A stretch of 49,628 nucleotides of DNA from SHLQ01 sp964562985. GTDB taxonomy: Bacteria; Actinomycetota; Acidimicrobiia; Acidimicrobiales; SHLQ01. Made by a program: the position numbers and the translations under genes. Below are positions 42,179 to 49,628 of the stretch, in pieces. The stretch's first letter is position 1. Every line of letters starts with the position of its first letter. The DNA is taken from the NCBI GenBank assembly GCA_964562985.1, contig CAZLWE010000021.1, forward strand, positions 1-49,628, read 5' to 3'. The notes beneath the pieces were generated by a model. That model worked only from the letters and a program-made list of their open reading frames with translations, was not told the origin of the DNA and did not search any database.

Positions 42179-45163
42179 ATGAGTAGCGAAGCCGTGGACC
42201 CCCCAACTGAAGTGGTTCACTCGGGACGACGCCGGGTGATCGGCGCTGTCTTCGTCGTCATGCTCCTAGTCGTGCTTGCGTCCCTGCGCGGGATCTTCTC
42301 CTTGTACACCGATTTCCTCTGGTTCGAAGACCTGCAACGCACGTCAATCTGGACCGGCATTCTCAGTGCACAGGTCGTGCTATCGGTCATTTTCGTAGCG
42401 ATCTTCTTTGTCTTGGCGTGGATCAACTTGGTTATTGCGGATCGAATCGCGCCCGCTTTGCGGCCGCCGGGCCCCGAAGAGGAACTTCTTGCCCGCTGGC
42501 ATGAAACGGTCGGCCGTCGCAATGGGCTGGTGCGGTTTGCCATCGCCGGCTTTTTCGCTTTGGTGGCTGGCGCTGGTGCCGCGGCGCAGTGGAACGAGTG
42601 GCTGCTCTTCACCAACCCGATCAGCTTCGGCGAAATAGATCCGGTCTTCGGTCGTGACCTCTCCTTCTATGTCTTCCGCCTGCCGTTCCTCACCTTTGTG
42701 GTGTCGTGGTTCTTTGCGGCGTTCATCATCATCGGCATCATCACGACGATCTGGCATTACATCAATGGTGGCATCCGGATCCAAACGATCGACCGCCGGA
42801 CCACACCGCAGGTCAAGGCACACATTTCGCTCATCCTGGCGATCCTCGCAGCCCTCAAAGCTGGCGACTACTACCTGCAACGGTTTGAACTTCTCGGTTC
42901 GACCCAAGGGTTTGCGCGTGGCGCGTTCTCCACCGATCTGAATGCATCGCTGCCGGCAATTCAGTTGCTGTTATTGATCTCGCTGTTCTCAGTATTGCTG
43001 CTAGTAGCCAATATCTGGCGGCGCGGTTGGGCACTTCCCTCGATCGCGGTGGGTCTGTGGGCTTTGATCGCCGTGGTGGCGGGCAGCATCTACCCCGCCG
43101 TGATCCAGCAATTCCAGGTCGCACCCGACGAACTCGCCCGTGAAGGCGAATTCATCGAGCGCCACATCGCGGCCACCCGTGATGGACTTGGGCTCGACAA
43201 CGTTACTGCGGGCGACTTCACCTTCGATGAGGCCCCGCTCACCCGCGAAGAGGTTCTGGCCAGCGGCGACATCTTGTCGAACGTGCGCCTGCTCGATCCG
43301 CGAATCGTCGATGATTCGTTCACGTTGCTGCAGCGAGACCGCGAGATTTACAACGACTTTGGACAGCGCGTAGATATTGACCGCTACGACATTGAAGGCA
43401 GGACCACCCCGGTCGTGGTCGGGGTCCGTGAACTCGGCGACCAGGCCAGCCTTTCATGGGAGGTCCGCCACGCGGTTCGTACCCATGGGTACGGCTTAGT
43501 GCTCGCTCCTGCGAACGACGCGAACGCCACCGGCGAACCAAACTTCTTGATCGGCGACGCGCCGCTCAATAACCAACTGGAAGAACAAGTCTTTATCGAT
43601 CAGCCGCAGGTGTACTTCGGCGAAGGAATCGATCAATACGCCGTAACCGGTACCACGTCGGGCGAGTTCGACCCAGACGGTGCTGAGTACACCGGCGATG
43701 GCGGCATACCCATGTCGAGCTTGCTATCTCGCCTAGCGTTCTCTTTCCGGTTCGGTGCGATCGAGCCGTTGATCTCGGGCATCGTGACCGACGAGACCGA
43801 AGTCATCTTTGCTCGTGACGTCACCGAACGAGCTCGACGAGTCGCTCCCTTCTTGCAGTTCGATTCGAACCCGTATCCGGTCGTCGTCGACGGTGGAATC
43901 TCCTATGTGATCGACGCCTACACGACCTCGGATCGTTTCCCCTACAGCGAATTTGCGAACATTCAGCAGCTACCGAGCGATTCGGGTCTTTTGCGCAACT
44001 TCAACTACGTGCGTAATTCGGTGAAGGTCGTCGTCGACGGCTACGACGGTGACGTCGATTTCTACGTTGTCGATCCAGATGACCCGATCTTGAATTCCTA
44101 CCGACAGGTATTTGGTGACCTCTTCCAAAGCGCTTCGGCCATGCCGGAAGAAATCAGCACGCATCTTCGCTACCCCGAGGACCTGTTCATCGTGCAGACC
44201 GGCATGTGGGGCCGCTATTACCTCGACAACGTAAGCGACTTCTTCTCGGGTGACTTGGCGTGGGCCGTCGCCGACAACTCCGACTCCCAATCAGCGGGAA
44301 ACGCCATCACCCGAATCGATCGCACCGACCCTGCGAACCCACGGATCGTCCCGGACCGCAGCCGCCCCGTCGATCCTTACTACCAGCTGACACGACTTCC
44401 CGATGAAGACGAAGTGAGCTTCTTGATCTCCCGTCCGTTTGTGCCTGCGGGTGGCTTGCGCGAGTTGACCTCGTACTTTGTTGGCCGCACCGATGAGACG
44501 GGCCAACTCGAGTTGCGTGAGTATGAGATGAGTACCGGCGGCAACGTCTTGGTCACGGGCCCGTTCCAGGTCGATGAAACACTGAATGCAGATCCACGAA
44601 TCTCTGAGGAGAGCACGGAGCTGGGTCAAAGCGGTTCACAGTTCCTATCTGGAAACCTGCAGGTGCTGCTGATCGAAGACACGGTGGTCTACGTACGGCC
44701 GTTCTTTGTACGCCGCGAACCGCCTGCGGAGAATCCGAATCAGATCACCGAACCTGAGGTGACCTTCGTGGCCGTCGTGCAAGGCGACCGGATCGGCTTT
44801 GCTCCGACCTACGCCGGAGCTCTCGCCGAGTTGTTTAACCTCACGCCCGAGGAAACGACCGCGTTGCTTGGCGGAGCGCCGCCACTGCTCGGTCAGGCGC
44901 CTACCGACGATGGCTCCGACCTGCCGTCGGGAAGTTTCGAACTTGGCGCCGGGGGCGGCGAGCTGGCGGCCCGCTTGGCTGAAGTCCTTGCGATGTTCGA
45001 TGCGGCCGAAGAGGCGCTACCTGATTTCGCGGAGTTCGATCGCTTGCAAAGCGAGGCACGCGAAGCGCTTGAGGAGCTTGAAGGGCTACTCAACCAGATC
45101 GAAGCAGAAGATGCTGAACTCGAGACGGTCGAAGACGAAGAAGAGACGACCGAGTCCGCCTAA
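42179..45163 (+). CDS. UPF0182 family membrane protein
   Basis: The 994-residue protein matches the UPF0182 (COG1615) family. The N-terminal third has about seven membrane helices (from about residue 18 to 310), with the family SLYTDFLWFEDL and GRDLSFYVFRLPFL. The large C-terminal part contains family blocks such as RLLDPRIVDDSFTLLQRDR, LSRLAFSFRFG, SYVIDAYTTSDRFPYS, and RYPEDLF, then an acidic Glu-rich tail. The large domain is probably outside the membrane. Function is unknown. In mycobacteria the same family neighbours the PDZ-S16 protease, as here. ATG at 42179. Confidence 0.93.
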   Translation: MSSEAVDPPTEVVHSGRRRVIGAVFVVMLLVVLASLRGIFSLYTDFLWFEDLQRTSIWTGILSAQVVLSVIFVAIFFVLAWINLVIADRIAPALRPPGPEEELLARWHETVGRRNGLVRFAIAGFFALVAGAGAAAQWNEWLLFTNPISFGEIDPVFGRDLSFYVFRLPFLTFVVSWFFAAFIIIGIITTIWHYINGGIRIQTIDRRTTPQVKAHISLILAILAALKAGDYYLQRFELLGSTQGFARGAFSTDLNASLPAIQLLLLISLFSVLLLVANIWRRGWALPSIAVGLWALIAVVAGSIYPAVIQQFQVAPDELAREGEFIERHIAATRDGLGLDNVTAGDFTFDEAPLTREEVLASGDILSNVRLLDPRIVDDSFTLLQRDREIYNDFGQRVDIDRYDIEGRTTPVVVGVRELGDQASLSWEVRHAVRTHGYGLVLAPANDANATGEPNFLIGDAPLNNQLEEQVFIDQPQVYFGEGIDQYAVTGTTSGEFDPDGAEYTGDGGIPMSSLLSRLAFSFRFGAIEPLISGIVTDETEVIFARDVTERARRVAPFLQFDSNPYPVVVDGGISYVIDAYTTSDRFPYSEFANIQQLPSDSGLLRNFNYVRNSVKVVVDGYDGDVDFYVVDPDDPILNSYRQVFGDLFQSASAMPEEISTHLRYPEDLFIVQTGMWGRYYLDNVSDFFSGDLAWAVADNSDSQSAGNAITRIDRTDPANPRIVPDRSRPVDPYYQLTRLPDEDEVSFLISRPFVPAGGLRELTSYFVGRTDETGQLELREYEMSTGGNVLVTGPFQVDETLNADPRISEESTELGQSGSQFLSGNLQVLLIEDTVVYVRPFFVRREPPAENPNQITEPEVTFVAVVQGDRIGFAPTYAGALAELFNLTPEETTALLGGAPPLLGQAPTDDGSDLPSGSFELGAGGGELAARLAEVLAMFDAAEEALPDFAEFDRLQSEAREALEELEGLLNQIEAEDAELETVEDEEETTESA

Positions 45164-45206
45164 AGCCGTCAGCCAGCGCAGCGTTGAGGCGTGCGTACTC
45201 TTTGGT

Positions 45207-45431
45207 CTATCGCGTCGGTTGCCATCCGGTTTGGCGGTGCATGAACGGATCTCGCCCGCGAGCCGGAGATGACGTGTGTACGACAGTTCGTGCTTGTGCA
45301 TTTGCCTGGGATGCCTCCAGGGCAACCACTCGGTCCGTTAGTTGCTTCAACTGCGCCAACGCGGCTTGAAGCAGCATGCTCTGGTCGATGTCCCGCTCCG
45401 GCGCAAGGTGTACGGATTCGTTCGTTGACAT
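45207..45431 (-). CDS. Small coiled-coil-like protein, 74 residues
   Basis: From ATG 45431 a 74-residue protein reads MSTNESVHLAPERDIDQSML, then a heptad-rich helix LLQAALAQLKQLTDRVVALE and a polar tail. AGGAG lies 11 bases before the start. A frame extension to 45575 lacks coding character. No family recognised. It diverges from the MscS gene. Confidence 0.55.
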   Translation of the reverse strand: MSTNESVHLAPERDIDQSMLLQAALAQLKQLTDRVVALEASQANAQARTVVHTSSPARGRDPFMHRQTGWQPTR

Positions 45432-45601
45432 GTGGTGAGGTTCTCCTGCAAACGCCCGCATGCGGCCCTCTCCAATGGGCAACACTGTAGTAGCTGGGGC
45501 TATGCGCGCGGTGCGATGCCGTCGAAGGCAGAACGCGGCACGTGCATCGACATCTTGGGTGGTCCGCGCAGCCAAGATGGAGCCGTACTCGCGGAGGGCC
45601 G

Positions 45602-46639
45602 ATGGACAACATATTCGAACACGTCACGATTGGATTCCAAGAGGTCATCGAGGCATGCGGTGACGATCAGAATCTGATTTGTGATTGGGTGTTTCGCCAA
45701 ACCAACAACGAAACGTGGGCGTTGCTCGCGAGTTGGTTCGTCGATCGTCCGCTGCGCATTCTCTTCGTTCTGGTCTTGGCGTGGATCGTGAGCCGCTTCT
45801 TGCGTCGGGTTGTTCGTCGGTTCGTTGCCGAGGTCGGCGAGCGAAGTGCGGGTGGTCGGGCGAGCGATGATGTCGCGATGGGTTCCCTTCGTCGTCGAGT
45901 GAGTCTGATCTCGTCGTCTACAGATCGGACCGATCGGTCACTCCAGCGGGCAATCACACTGGGCAAGCTTCTCGAGAGTTTGGTGTCGATCGTGGTTTGG
46001 ACGACGGCCATCTTCGTGATCCTCGGGGAGGTTGGCGTGTCTCTCGCCCCGCTGATTGCGAGCGCGGGTATCGCCTCGATTGCGATCGGTTTTGGCGCGC
46101 AGTCGATCGTTCGAGATTTTCTCGCCGGGATATTCGTCGTCATTGAAGACCAGTACGGCGTGGGCGACATCATCGACGTCGAATGTGCGACCGGAAAGGT
46201 GGTTGAGGTTGGGTTCCGAACGACTCGCCTTCGCGACTGGGAAGGTGTCCTGTGGACAATTCCGAACGGCGAGATCCAACGCGTGGGCAATTATTCGCAA
46301 ATCTGGGCGCGGTCGGTCTTCGATATCAGCATCTCCTACGACGACGACATCGATCATGCATCGGAAGTGATCAAAGGTGTTCTCGACGAGATCTGGCTCC
46401 ATGGAGCACCCGAGGCGACGATTATCGATGAGCCTGAGGTGCTCGGCGTAGAGGAGTTGGGGGCGAGCGCCGTGGTCATTCGTGCGCGTGTAAAGACCGA
46501 GCCATCAGAACAATTTGCTGTAGCGAGACGTGTGCGAGCAGAGATCAAGAAGGCCTTCGATGCGGAGGGCATCGAGATCCCGTATCACCATCACGTTCTG
46601 GTCGTGAAGGGAGATGCGACGCAGGGCCTCGCGGGCTAG
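45602..46639 (+). CDS. MscS-family mechanosensitive channel
   Basis: The 345-residue protein has three membrane helices (near residues 47-65, 115-140 and 150-175). The third, pore-lining one is AGIASIAIGFGAQSIVRDFL, with the Gly/Ala pattern of MscS. The beta domain follows with QYGVGDIIDV, GVLWTIPNGEI and the C-terminal alpha/beta part. Such channels release solutes on hypo-osmotic shock. ATG 45602 follows GGAGGG closely; an upstream frame extension to 45542 is unlikely. The next gene ends directly after its stop on the other strand. Confidence 0.92.
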   Translation: MDNIFEHVTIGFQEVIEACGDDQNLICDWVFRQTNNETWALLASWFVDRPLRILFVLVLAWIVSRFLRRVVRRFVAEVGERSAGGRASDDVAMGSLRRRVSLISSSTDRTDRSLQRAITLGKLLESLVSIVVWTTAIFVILGEVGVSLAPLIASAGIASIAIGFGAQSIVRDFLAGIFVVIEDQYGVGDIIDVECATGKVVEVGFRTTRLRDWEGVLWTIPNGEIQRVGNYSQIWARSVFDISISYDDDIDHASEVIKGVLDEIWLHGAPEATIIDEPEVLGVEELGASAVVIRARVKTEPSEQFAVARRVRAEIKKAFDAEGIEIPYHHHVLVVKGDATQGLAG

Positions 46640-47353
46640 TTAGGCCGCGTCGTCCATCCGGGATTTTCGTTTGGCTGCGTACAGGTTCTTGTCGGCCTGG
46701 CGAAGTGCTTCCCCAAAGTCGGAGCCGAGCGGCGCTGTGCCGGCTGCGATCGACACTGGTACGTCGTCGACCAATAGGGTCGGGTTGAGCGCGAATGTGA
46801 CGCCCGGCGGGGTAACTGCGATGAATTCGTCACCGCCGAGCCGCGCTACGAGGGAGCCACGGCCCGCTGCGTCCCGTAGCCATCGCGCTACGTAAACAAG
46901 TGTCTTGTCTCCGAAGTCATGTCCGTACTCGTCGTTGACACACTTGAACCGATTGATGTCAATGACAACCACGGATGCCTCGGGAGCAAGCTCGGCTTGC
47001 GCGAGGGCGTCATTGAGCCCGCGCCGATTCAGCAATGACGTGAGTGGGTCGCGCTGTGCCTGTGATTGAAACTCTTCTCCAACCCAGTCCAAGAGAGATA
47101 CGAGCCGAGCGATGGTGTTGAGTAGGACCGGTCCAAAGATCATGGGCAAGATGATCGAGATCCAGAACCCGACGCGCCACGCGACCTCGTCTGGCCCAAC
47201 GCCGAACTTGGCGAAGAGCGTGACTGTCACGATGGTGGTGGCCGCGGCGATGGCAGCGCTTGTGAAGAGCACGAACTGCGCGCGCGAGCGTCGAATCAAC
47301 TGCAGTAACGCGCGTTCGGAAGAATTGATTTCTCTTGCCCAATCGTTCGTCAT
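46640..47353 (-). CDS. Membrane diguanylate cyclase (GGDEF)
   Basis: The 237-residue protein has two membrane helices (about 26-47 and 60-82) and a C-terminal GGDEF domain with DPLTSLLNRRGL, IDINRFKCVNDEYGHDFGD, and the intact GGDEF at 173-177. No RxxD inhibitory site is seen, so feedback inhibition is probably absent. It makes cyclic di-GMP at the membrane. The ATG at 47353 is chosen because GCGGAG lies 6 bases before it; in-frame ATGs at 47368 and 47389 would add up to 12 residues. It abuts the MscS gene tail to tail. Confidence 0.9.
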   Translation of the reverse strand: MTNDWAREINSSERALLQLIRRSRAQFVLFTSAAIAAATTIVTVTLFAKFGVGPDEVAWRVGFWISIILPMIFGPVLLNTIARLVSLLDWVGEEFQSQAQRDPLTSLLNRRGLNDALAQAELAPEASVVVIDINRFKCVNDEYGHDFGDKTLVYVARWLRDAAGRGSLVARLGGDEFIAVTPPGVTFALNPTLLVDDVPVSIAAGTAPLGSDFGEALRQADKNLYAAKRKSRMDDAA

Positions 47354-47456
47354 CGAGCGCTCCGCCATGTCTGTTGCTTGTCCCGTCATTAGTAGTAATT
47401 TCGGTAGATGGACACGTCGTTCATATAGGTCATCTGAGCCTTTTGGCCCGTTTGCC

Positions 47457-48206
47457 CTAGTCCCAGAGGGGTCGGAGTCGCTCGATTCGGCCACGGCGGT
47501 GATCCTCGAGTGCTTGTCGACCGGCGCGAAGCATCGGTGCCATTGCCACGACGAAGAAGATGGTCGCAAAGCCGAGGTCGCCACCCAAGAGGACGCCGAG
47601 CACGACAATCCCGAACTCGAGAAGTTGACGGACCCGGAACGGATCGTGCCCACGAACCTCACCCGCCCGCATGAGCAGTTCGATCGAACCTCCGGTAAGT
47701 CCGGCGTGAACGACTAGCGCAACGCCCATGGCGATGGCTGCCGTGCCGAATACCACGAAGAGCATACGGATGGCGAGTGGTTCCGGATCGTTGATCAGGT
47801 GGATCCAAACATCGACGGACACGCCGGCGGTGACCAGGAAAAAGAGCCCGCTGATCTTTGGTCGTTGTCCGAGCGCGGTTGCGACGAGAAAAAGGGTCCC
47901 AGTGACCAGCCAACCGGCTTGACCATGGCTGATGTCGAGACGATCACGAACCGCGCTCAACAACACGTCGTAGGCGGGTACCCCGAGTCCACTATGGATG
48001 AACAACGAGACGCCCAGGCCGATGATGGCCGTCCCTGAGAAAAGACTCGCGATTTGGCGAACACTGGTTCGCGTTTGTGGCTTTGCTGCGAACCGCTCAG
48101 CGGCAACGACGCCGTGGCGCGACATGCCCATCGCCCATCGTCCGGAGGCCTGGGCAGCGTTTCGACTCGCGTTGACGCCTGCGTGAATTTGAGTTGCTGT
48201 CTTCAT
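47457..48206 (-). CDS. YczE/YitT-like multi-pass membrane protein
   Basis: The 249-residue protein has about five to six membrane helices, starting near residue 55 (SLFSGTAIIGLGVSLFIHSG), with the family stretch LGVPAYDVLLSAV and a second half with GVALVVHAGLTGGSIELLM. It resembles YczE/YitT-type proteins of unknown function. The N-terminal 40 residues are polar. The start at 48206 follows AAGAAAG; an ATG at 48233 is also in frame. Confidence 0.75.
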   Translation of the reverse strand: MKTATQIHAGVNASRNAAQASGRWAMGMSRHGVVAAERFAAKPQTRTSVRQIASLFSGTAIIGLGVSLFIHSGLGVPAYDVLLSAVRDRLDISHGQAGWLVTGTLFLVATALGQRPKISGLFFLVTAGVSVDVWIHLINDPEPLAIRMLFVVFGTAAIAMGVALVVHAGLTGGSIELLMRAGEVRGHDPFRVRQLLEFGIVVLGVLLGGDLGFATIFFVVAMAPMLRAGRQALEDHRRGRIERLRPLWD

Positions 48207-48292
48207 GATCTTTCTTAACGGCACGATGGCCATATTGTCGCTGCATTCTGAGGTGTGCGGCCGTCACATCGGGGTGGTCAGCCGTCACGTCA

Positions 48293-48700
48293 TCAGTCGT
48301 CAAATGATGGGCGGCGACGGTTGGCCTTGGTGTGAGACCTTCTGCGTTTGTCTTCGACCCGGCGACGTTTGGATCCTCGGGTTGGTTTGGTTGGGCGGCG
48401 CTTCTTCTGGGTCGCCAGCGCTCCACGAACTCGTTCGGCGAGGCGACGTTCGGCGATCTCGCGGTTACGTAGCTGCGATCGCTCCGCATCGACGACGATT
48501 CGTAGAATCGGACCCACTCGTTCCAGCAGGCGGGCGCGTTTGGCTTCGGTCAGGATCAGCGACTCTTCGACGTTCCAGGTGAGTTCGACCCGGGTCGCCG
48601 CCTTGTTCGCATGCTGGCCACCGGGACCGCCCGAGGTGGTGAACTTCCAGGCGAGCTCATGATCGGGCACGGTGAAGTGTGGTGCGATCACGATGGCCAT
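48293..48700 (-). CDS. arfB: ArfB/ICT1-type peptidyl-tRNA hydrolase
   Basis: The 135-residue protein has a release-factor-like catalytic domain with the GGQ motif in TTSGGPGGQHANKAATRVEL, and a basic C-terminal tail (RPTKPTRGSKRRRVEDKRRR) that would enter the mRNA channel. ArfB frees ribosomes stalled on truncated mRNA. ATG 48700 has AGGA 7 bases upstream; TTG 48706 is less likely. Confidence 0.93.
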   Translation of the reverse strand: MAIVIAPHFTVPDHELAWKFTTSGGPGGQHANKAATRVELTWNVEESLILTEAKRARLLERVGPILRIVVDAERSQLRNREIAERRLAERVRGALATQKKRRPTKPTRGSKRRRVEDKRRRSHTKANRRRPSFDD

Positions 48701-48745
48701 GAGCAATCCTAAGTGCTGGGCGGATCGGCGATGGCCGATGCCGGT

Positions 48746-48898
48746 CTAGGCCGCAAGCGCAAGTTGTCGGCGCGCGTGGTCGAGTTGCGAGCGCGAAGCG
48801 ACCAGGCGATCGATGGGACCGCCCTGCTTTCGGAGGTCTTCGTGGTCGTTCCAGGCTTGTAGCAGCTGCTGAAATTCGGTGTTCGGGTTCTTGGTCAT
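48746..48898 (-). CDS. Small polar protein, 50 residues
   Basis: A 50-residue ORF from ATG 48898 (MTKNPNTEFQQLLQAWNDHE, ending RRQLALAA) is polar and helical, with AAAGG 8 bases before it. A longer frame to 49297 runs antisense through the Lrp gene and is rejected. Function unknown. Confidence 0.5.
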   Translation of the reverse strand: MTKNPNTEFQQLLQAWNDHEDLRKQGGPIDRLVASRSQLDHARRQLALAA

Positions 48899-48994
48899 CT
48901 CGCGGCCTTTCTCACGTAGCGATGGGTACGAGAGACACCATGACCCACTTTTGACTGCATTTGGCACTGGTTTCGGACGTTCCGGCGGCCCACT

Positions 48995-49011
48995 ACAGTT
49001 GAAAGCACTGT
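48995..49011. promoter_or_regulatory. Inverted repeat at the Lrp start, possible autoregulation site
   Basis: ACAGT-TGAAAGC-ACTGT is a perfect 5-bp inverted repeat overlapping the GTG start of the Lrp gene. Lrp-type regulators often bind their own promoters, but this site is short. Confidence 0.25.
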
Positions 49012-49441
49012 GATTGATAAGATTGACAGAGAAATAATCGATGTCGTGGCAAAACTGGGACGAATAACCCAACGTGAGCTGGGGAAGAAGGTGGGGCTCA
49101 GCCCCAACGCTGCAGGTGCGAGGCTCCAACGACTGGTTGATCGCAAGATCATTGTGGGCTTTGAAGCCAAGGTCGATCACACCGCACTGGGCAGGCCGAT
49201 CGAGGCGAGTATTGACGTGTGGCTGGCCGACGGTGGTGACCGTCAGTCCTTCATGGAGCTCGTGGCACGCGACGCGCGAGTGGTCGAGTGTTTCCACCTC
49301 ACCGGGCCACTGGACTTCCGAGTTCGAGCCCGCGTCGCGTCAACCGATGACCTCAACCAGTTGCTCAATGTCATGCGGGAAGATGCTGGCGTGCGCCAGA
49401 CCGACAGCCGGCTCGTACTCGAACAAATACCGGCGAGCTAG
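49010..49441 (+). CDS. Lrp/AsnC-family transcriptional regulator
   Basis: The 143-residue protein has an N-terminal helix-turn-helix (about residues 3-45: IDREIIDVVAKLGRITQREL, VGLSPNAAGARLQRL) and a C-terminal RAM ligand-binding domain (about 60-140: VVECFHLTGPLDFRVRARV). Such dimers or octamers respond to amino acids. GTG start at 49010. The target is unknown. Confidence 0.93.
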   Translation: MIDKIDREIIDVVAKLGRITQRELGKKVGLSPNAAGARLQRLVDRKIIVGFEAKVDHTALGRPIEASIDVWLADGGDRQSFMELVARDARVVECFHLTGPLDFRVRARVASTDDLNQLLNVMREDAGVRQTDSRLVLEQIPAS

Positions 49442-49511
49442 TTCCGGGACATGTTGCGCGCGCCGGGGGGGGGTGCCTCACGCGCACCAAGAGCAGGCCG
49501 ATAGAAAACCC

Positions 49512-49628
49512 ATGGGCGGCGATATCAACGAGCGGTCAAACGTCAAACGCCTTCCGCTGGGCGCGAACGCCTCGAGCACGTTTGTGCTTATTGGATTGGT
49601 CCTCGTGGCGATGCTCGCGTGCGGCACT
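49512..49628 (+). CDS. Start of a gene with an N-terminal hydrophobic segment (partial)
   Basis: The last 39 codons of the window are open from ATG 49512. After a polar start with MGGDINERSNVKRLPLG comes a hydrophobic stretch ending in LAC, which could be a signal peptide with a non-ideal lipobox, or a membrane anchor. The gene continues outside. A run of nine G lies about 37 bp upstream. Confidence 0.5.
   Translation, partial: MGGDINERSNVKRLPLGANASSTFVLIGLVLVAMLACGT

Noticed and set aside
48746..49297. 183-residue minus-strand ORF through the Lrp gene
   Set aside because: Only its last 50 residues, with their own start, are outside the Lrp gene; the rest is antisense.

Overview
The window reads as a compact, moderately GC-rich actinobacterial chromosome segment with no sign of plasmid, phage or genomic-island content. 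The evidence for an actinobacterium is an ECF sigma factor with a zinc anti-sigma of the SigH/SigR-RsrA type, a DUF2342 zinc metalloprotease beside tilS and hpt, the folE-folP-folB-folK block, GuaB3 beside guaA, a TIGR03086 protein, a UPF0182 membrane protein, an S16/PDZ protease, a DUF2510 protein and a GGM-tailed GroEL under CIRCE control. The overall mix resembles Acidimicrobiia (Ilumatobacter-like marine or freshwater lineages), but that placement is inference.

Layout. 1-1789: end of the str operon (fusA, tuf, rpsJ), closed by a strong terminator directly after rpsJ. 1818-5295: AI-2E-family permease and HAD phosphatase (minus), then a GYF_2-domain protein (plus). 5279-11703: signalling and scaffold genes, namely a GAF-GGDEF-EAL enzyme, tRNA-Thr(CGU), a long coiled-coil protein, a DUF2510 membrane protein, a PilZ protein and an EcsC protein. 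11748-12982: sigma factor, RsrA-like anti-sigma and a 56-residue membrane peptide. 12975-20364: metabolic run with DUF2342 protease, tilS, hpt, folE, folP, a phosphatase-like protein, folB, folK, panC and a COG0523 metallochaperone GTPase. 20448-23760: membrane protein, lipoprotein, cytochrome P450 and a zinc-ribbon protein. 23874-26000: groES-groEL with promoter, CIRCE elements and terminator. 26115-29093: small membrane ORF, AlkA-like glycosylase, class IV aminotransferase, small ORF and a CoA-type Nudix hydrolase. 29145-34614: ThrH phosphatase, aromatic amino acid decarboxylase, guaB3, guaA and a TIGR03086 protein. 34619-38672: Ser/Thr kinase with a propeller-like ectodomain, a HEAT-repeat protein, an acidic-linker protein and a small membrane protein. 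38788-45163: tandem-PDZ S16 protease, DivIVA-like coiled-coil protein and UPF0182 protein. 45207-49628: MscS channel, membrane diguanylate cyclase, YczE-like membrane protein, ArfB-type peptidyl-tRNA hydrolase, an Lrp/AsnC regulator and the start of another gene.

How the genes work together. The 13-20 kb run makes folate and pantothenate precursors. Its last gene, a COG0523 GTPase, could supply zinc to the zinc enzyme FolE. One member looks like a dual-specificity phosphatase whose catalytic Cys and Arg are replaced. Cyclic di-GMP signalling is represented by two synthesis-type enzymes, one EAL phosphodiesterase and one PilZ receptor. The 34-45 kb part is dominated by envelope and division proteins.

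No gene set here is convincingly a wholly new defence or mobile system. The best leads are the COG0523-FolE operon, the pseudophosphatase-like protein, the kinase with seven ectodomain repeats, and the two-PDZ protease / DivIVA-like / UPF0182 locus.
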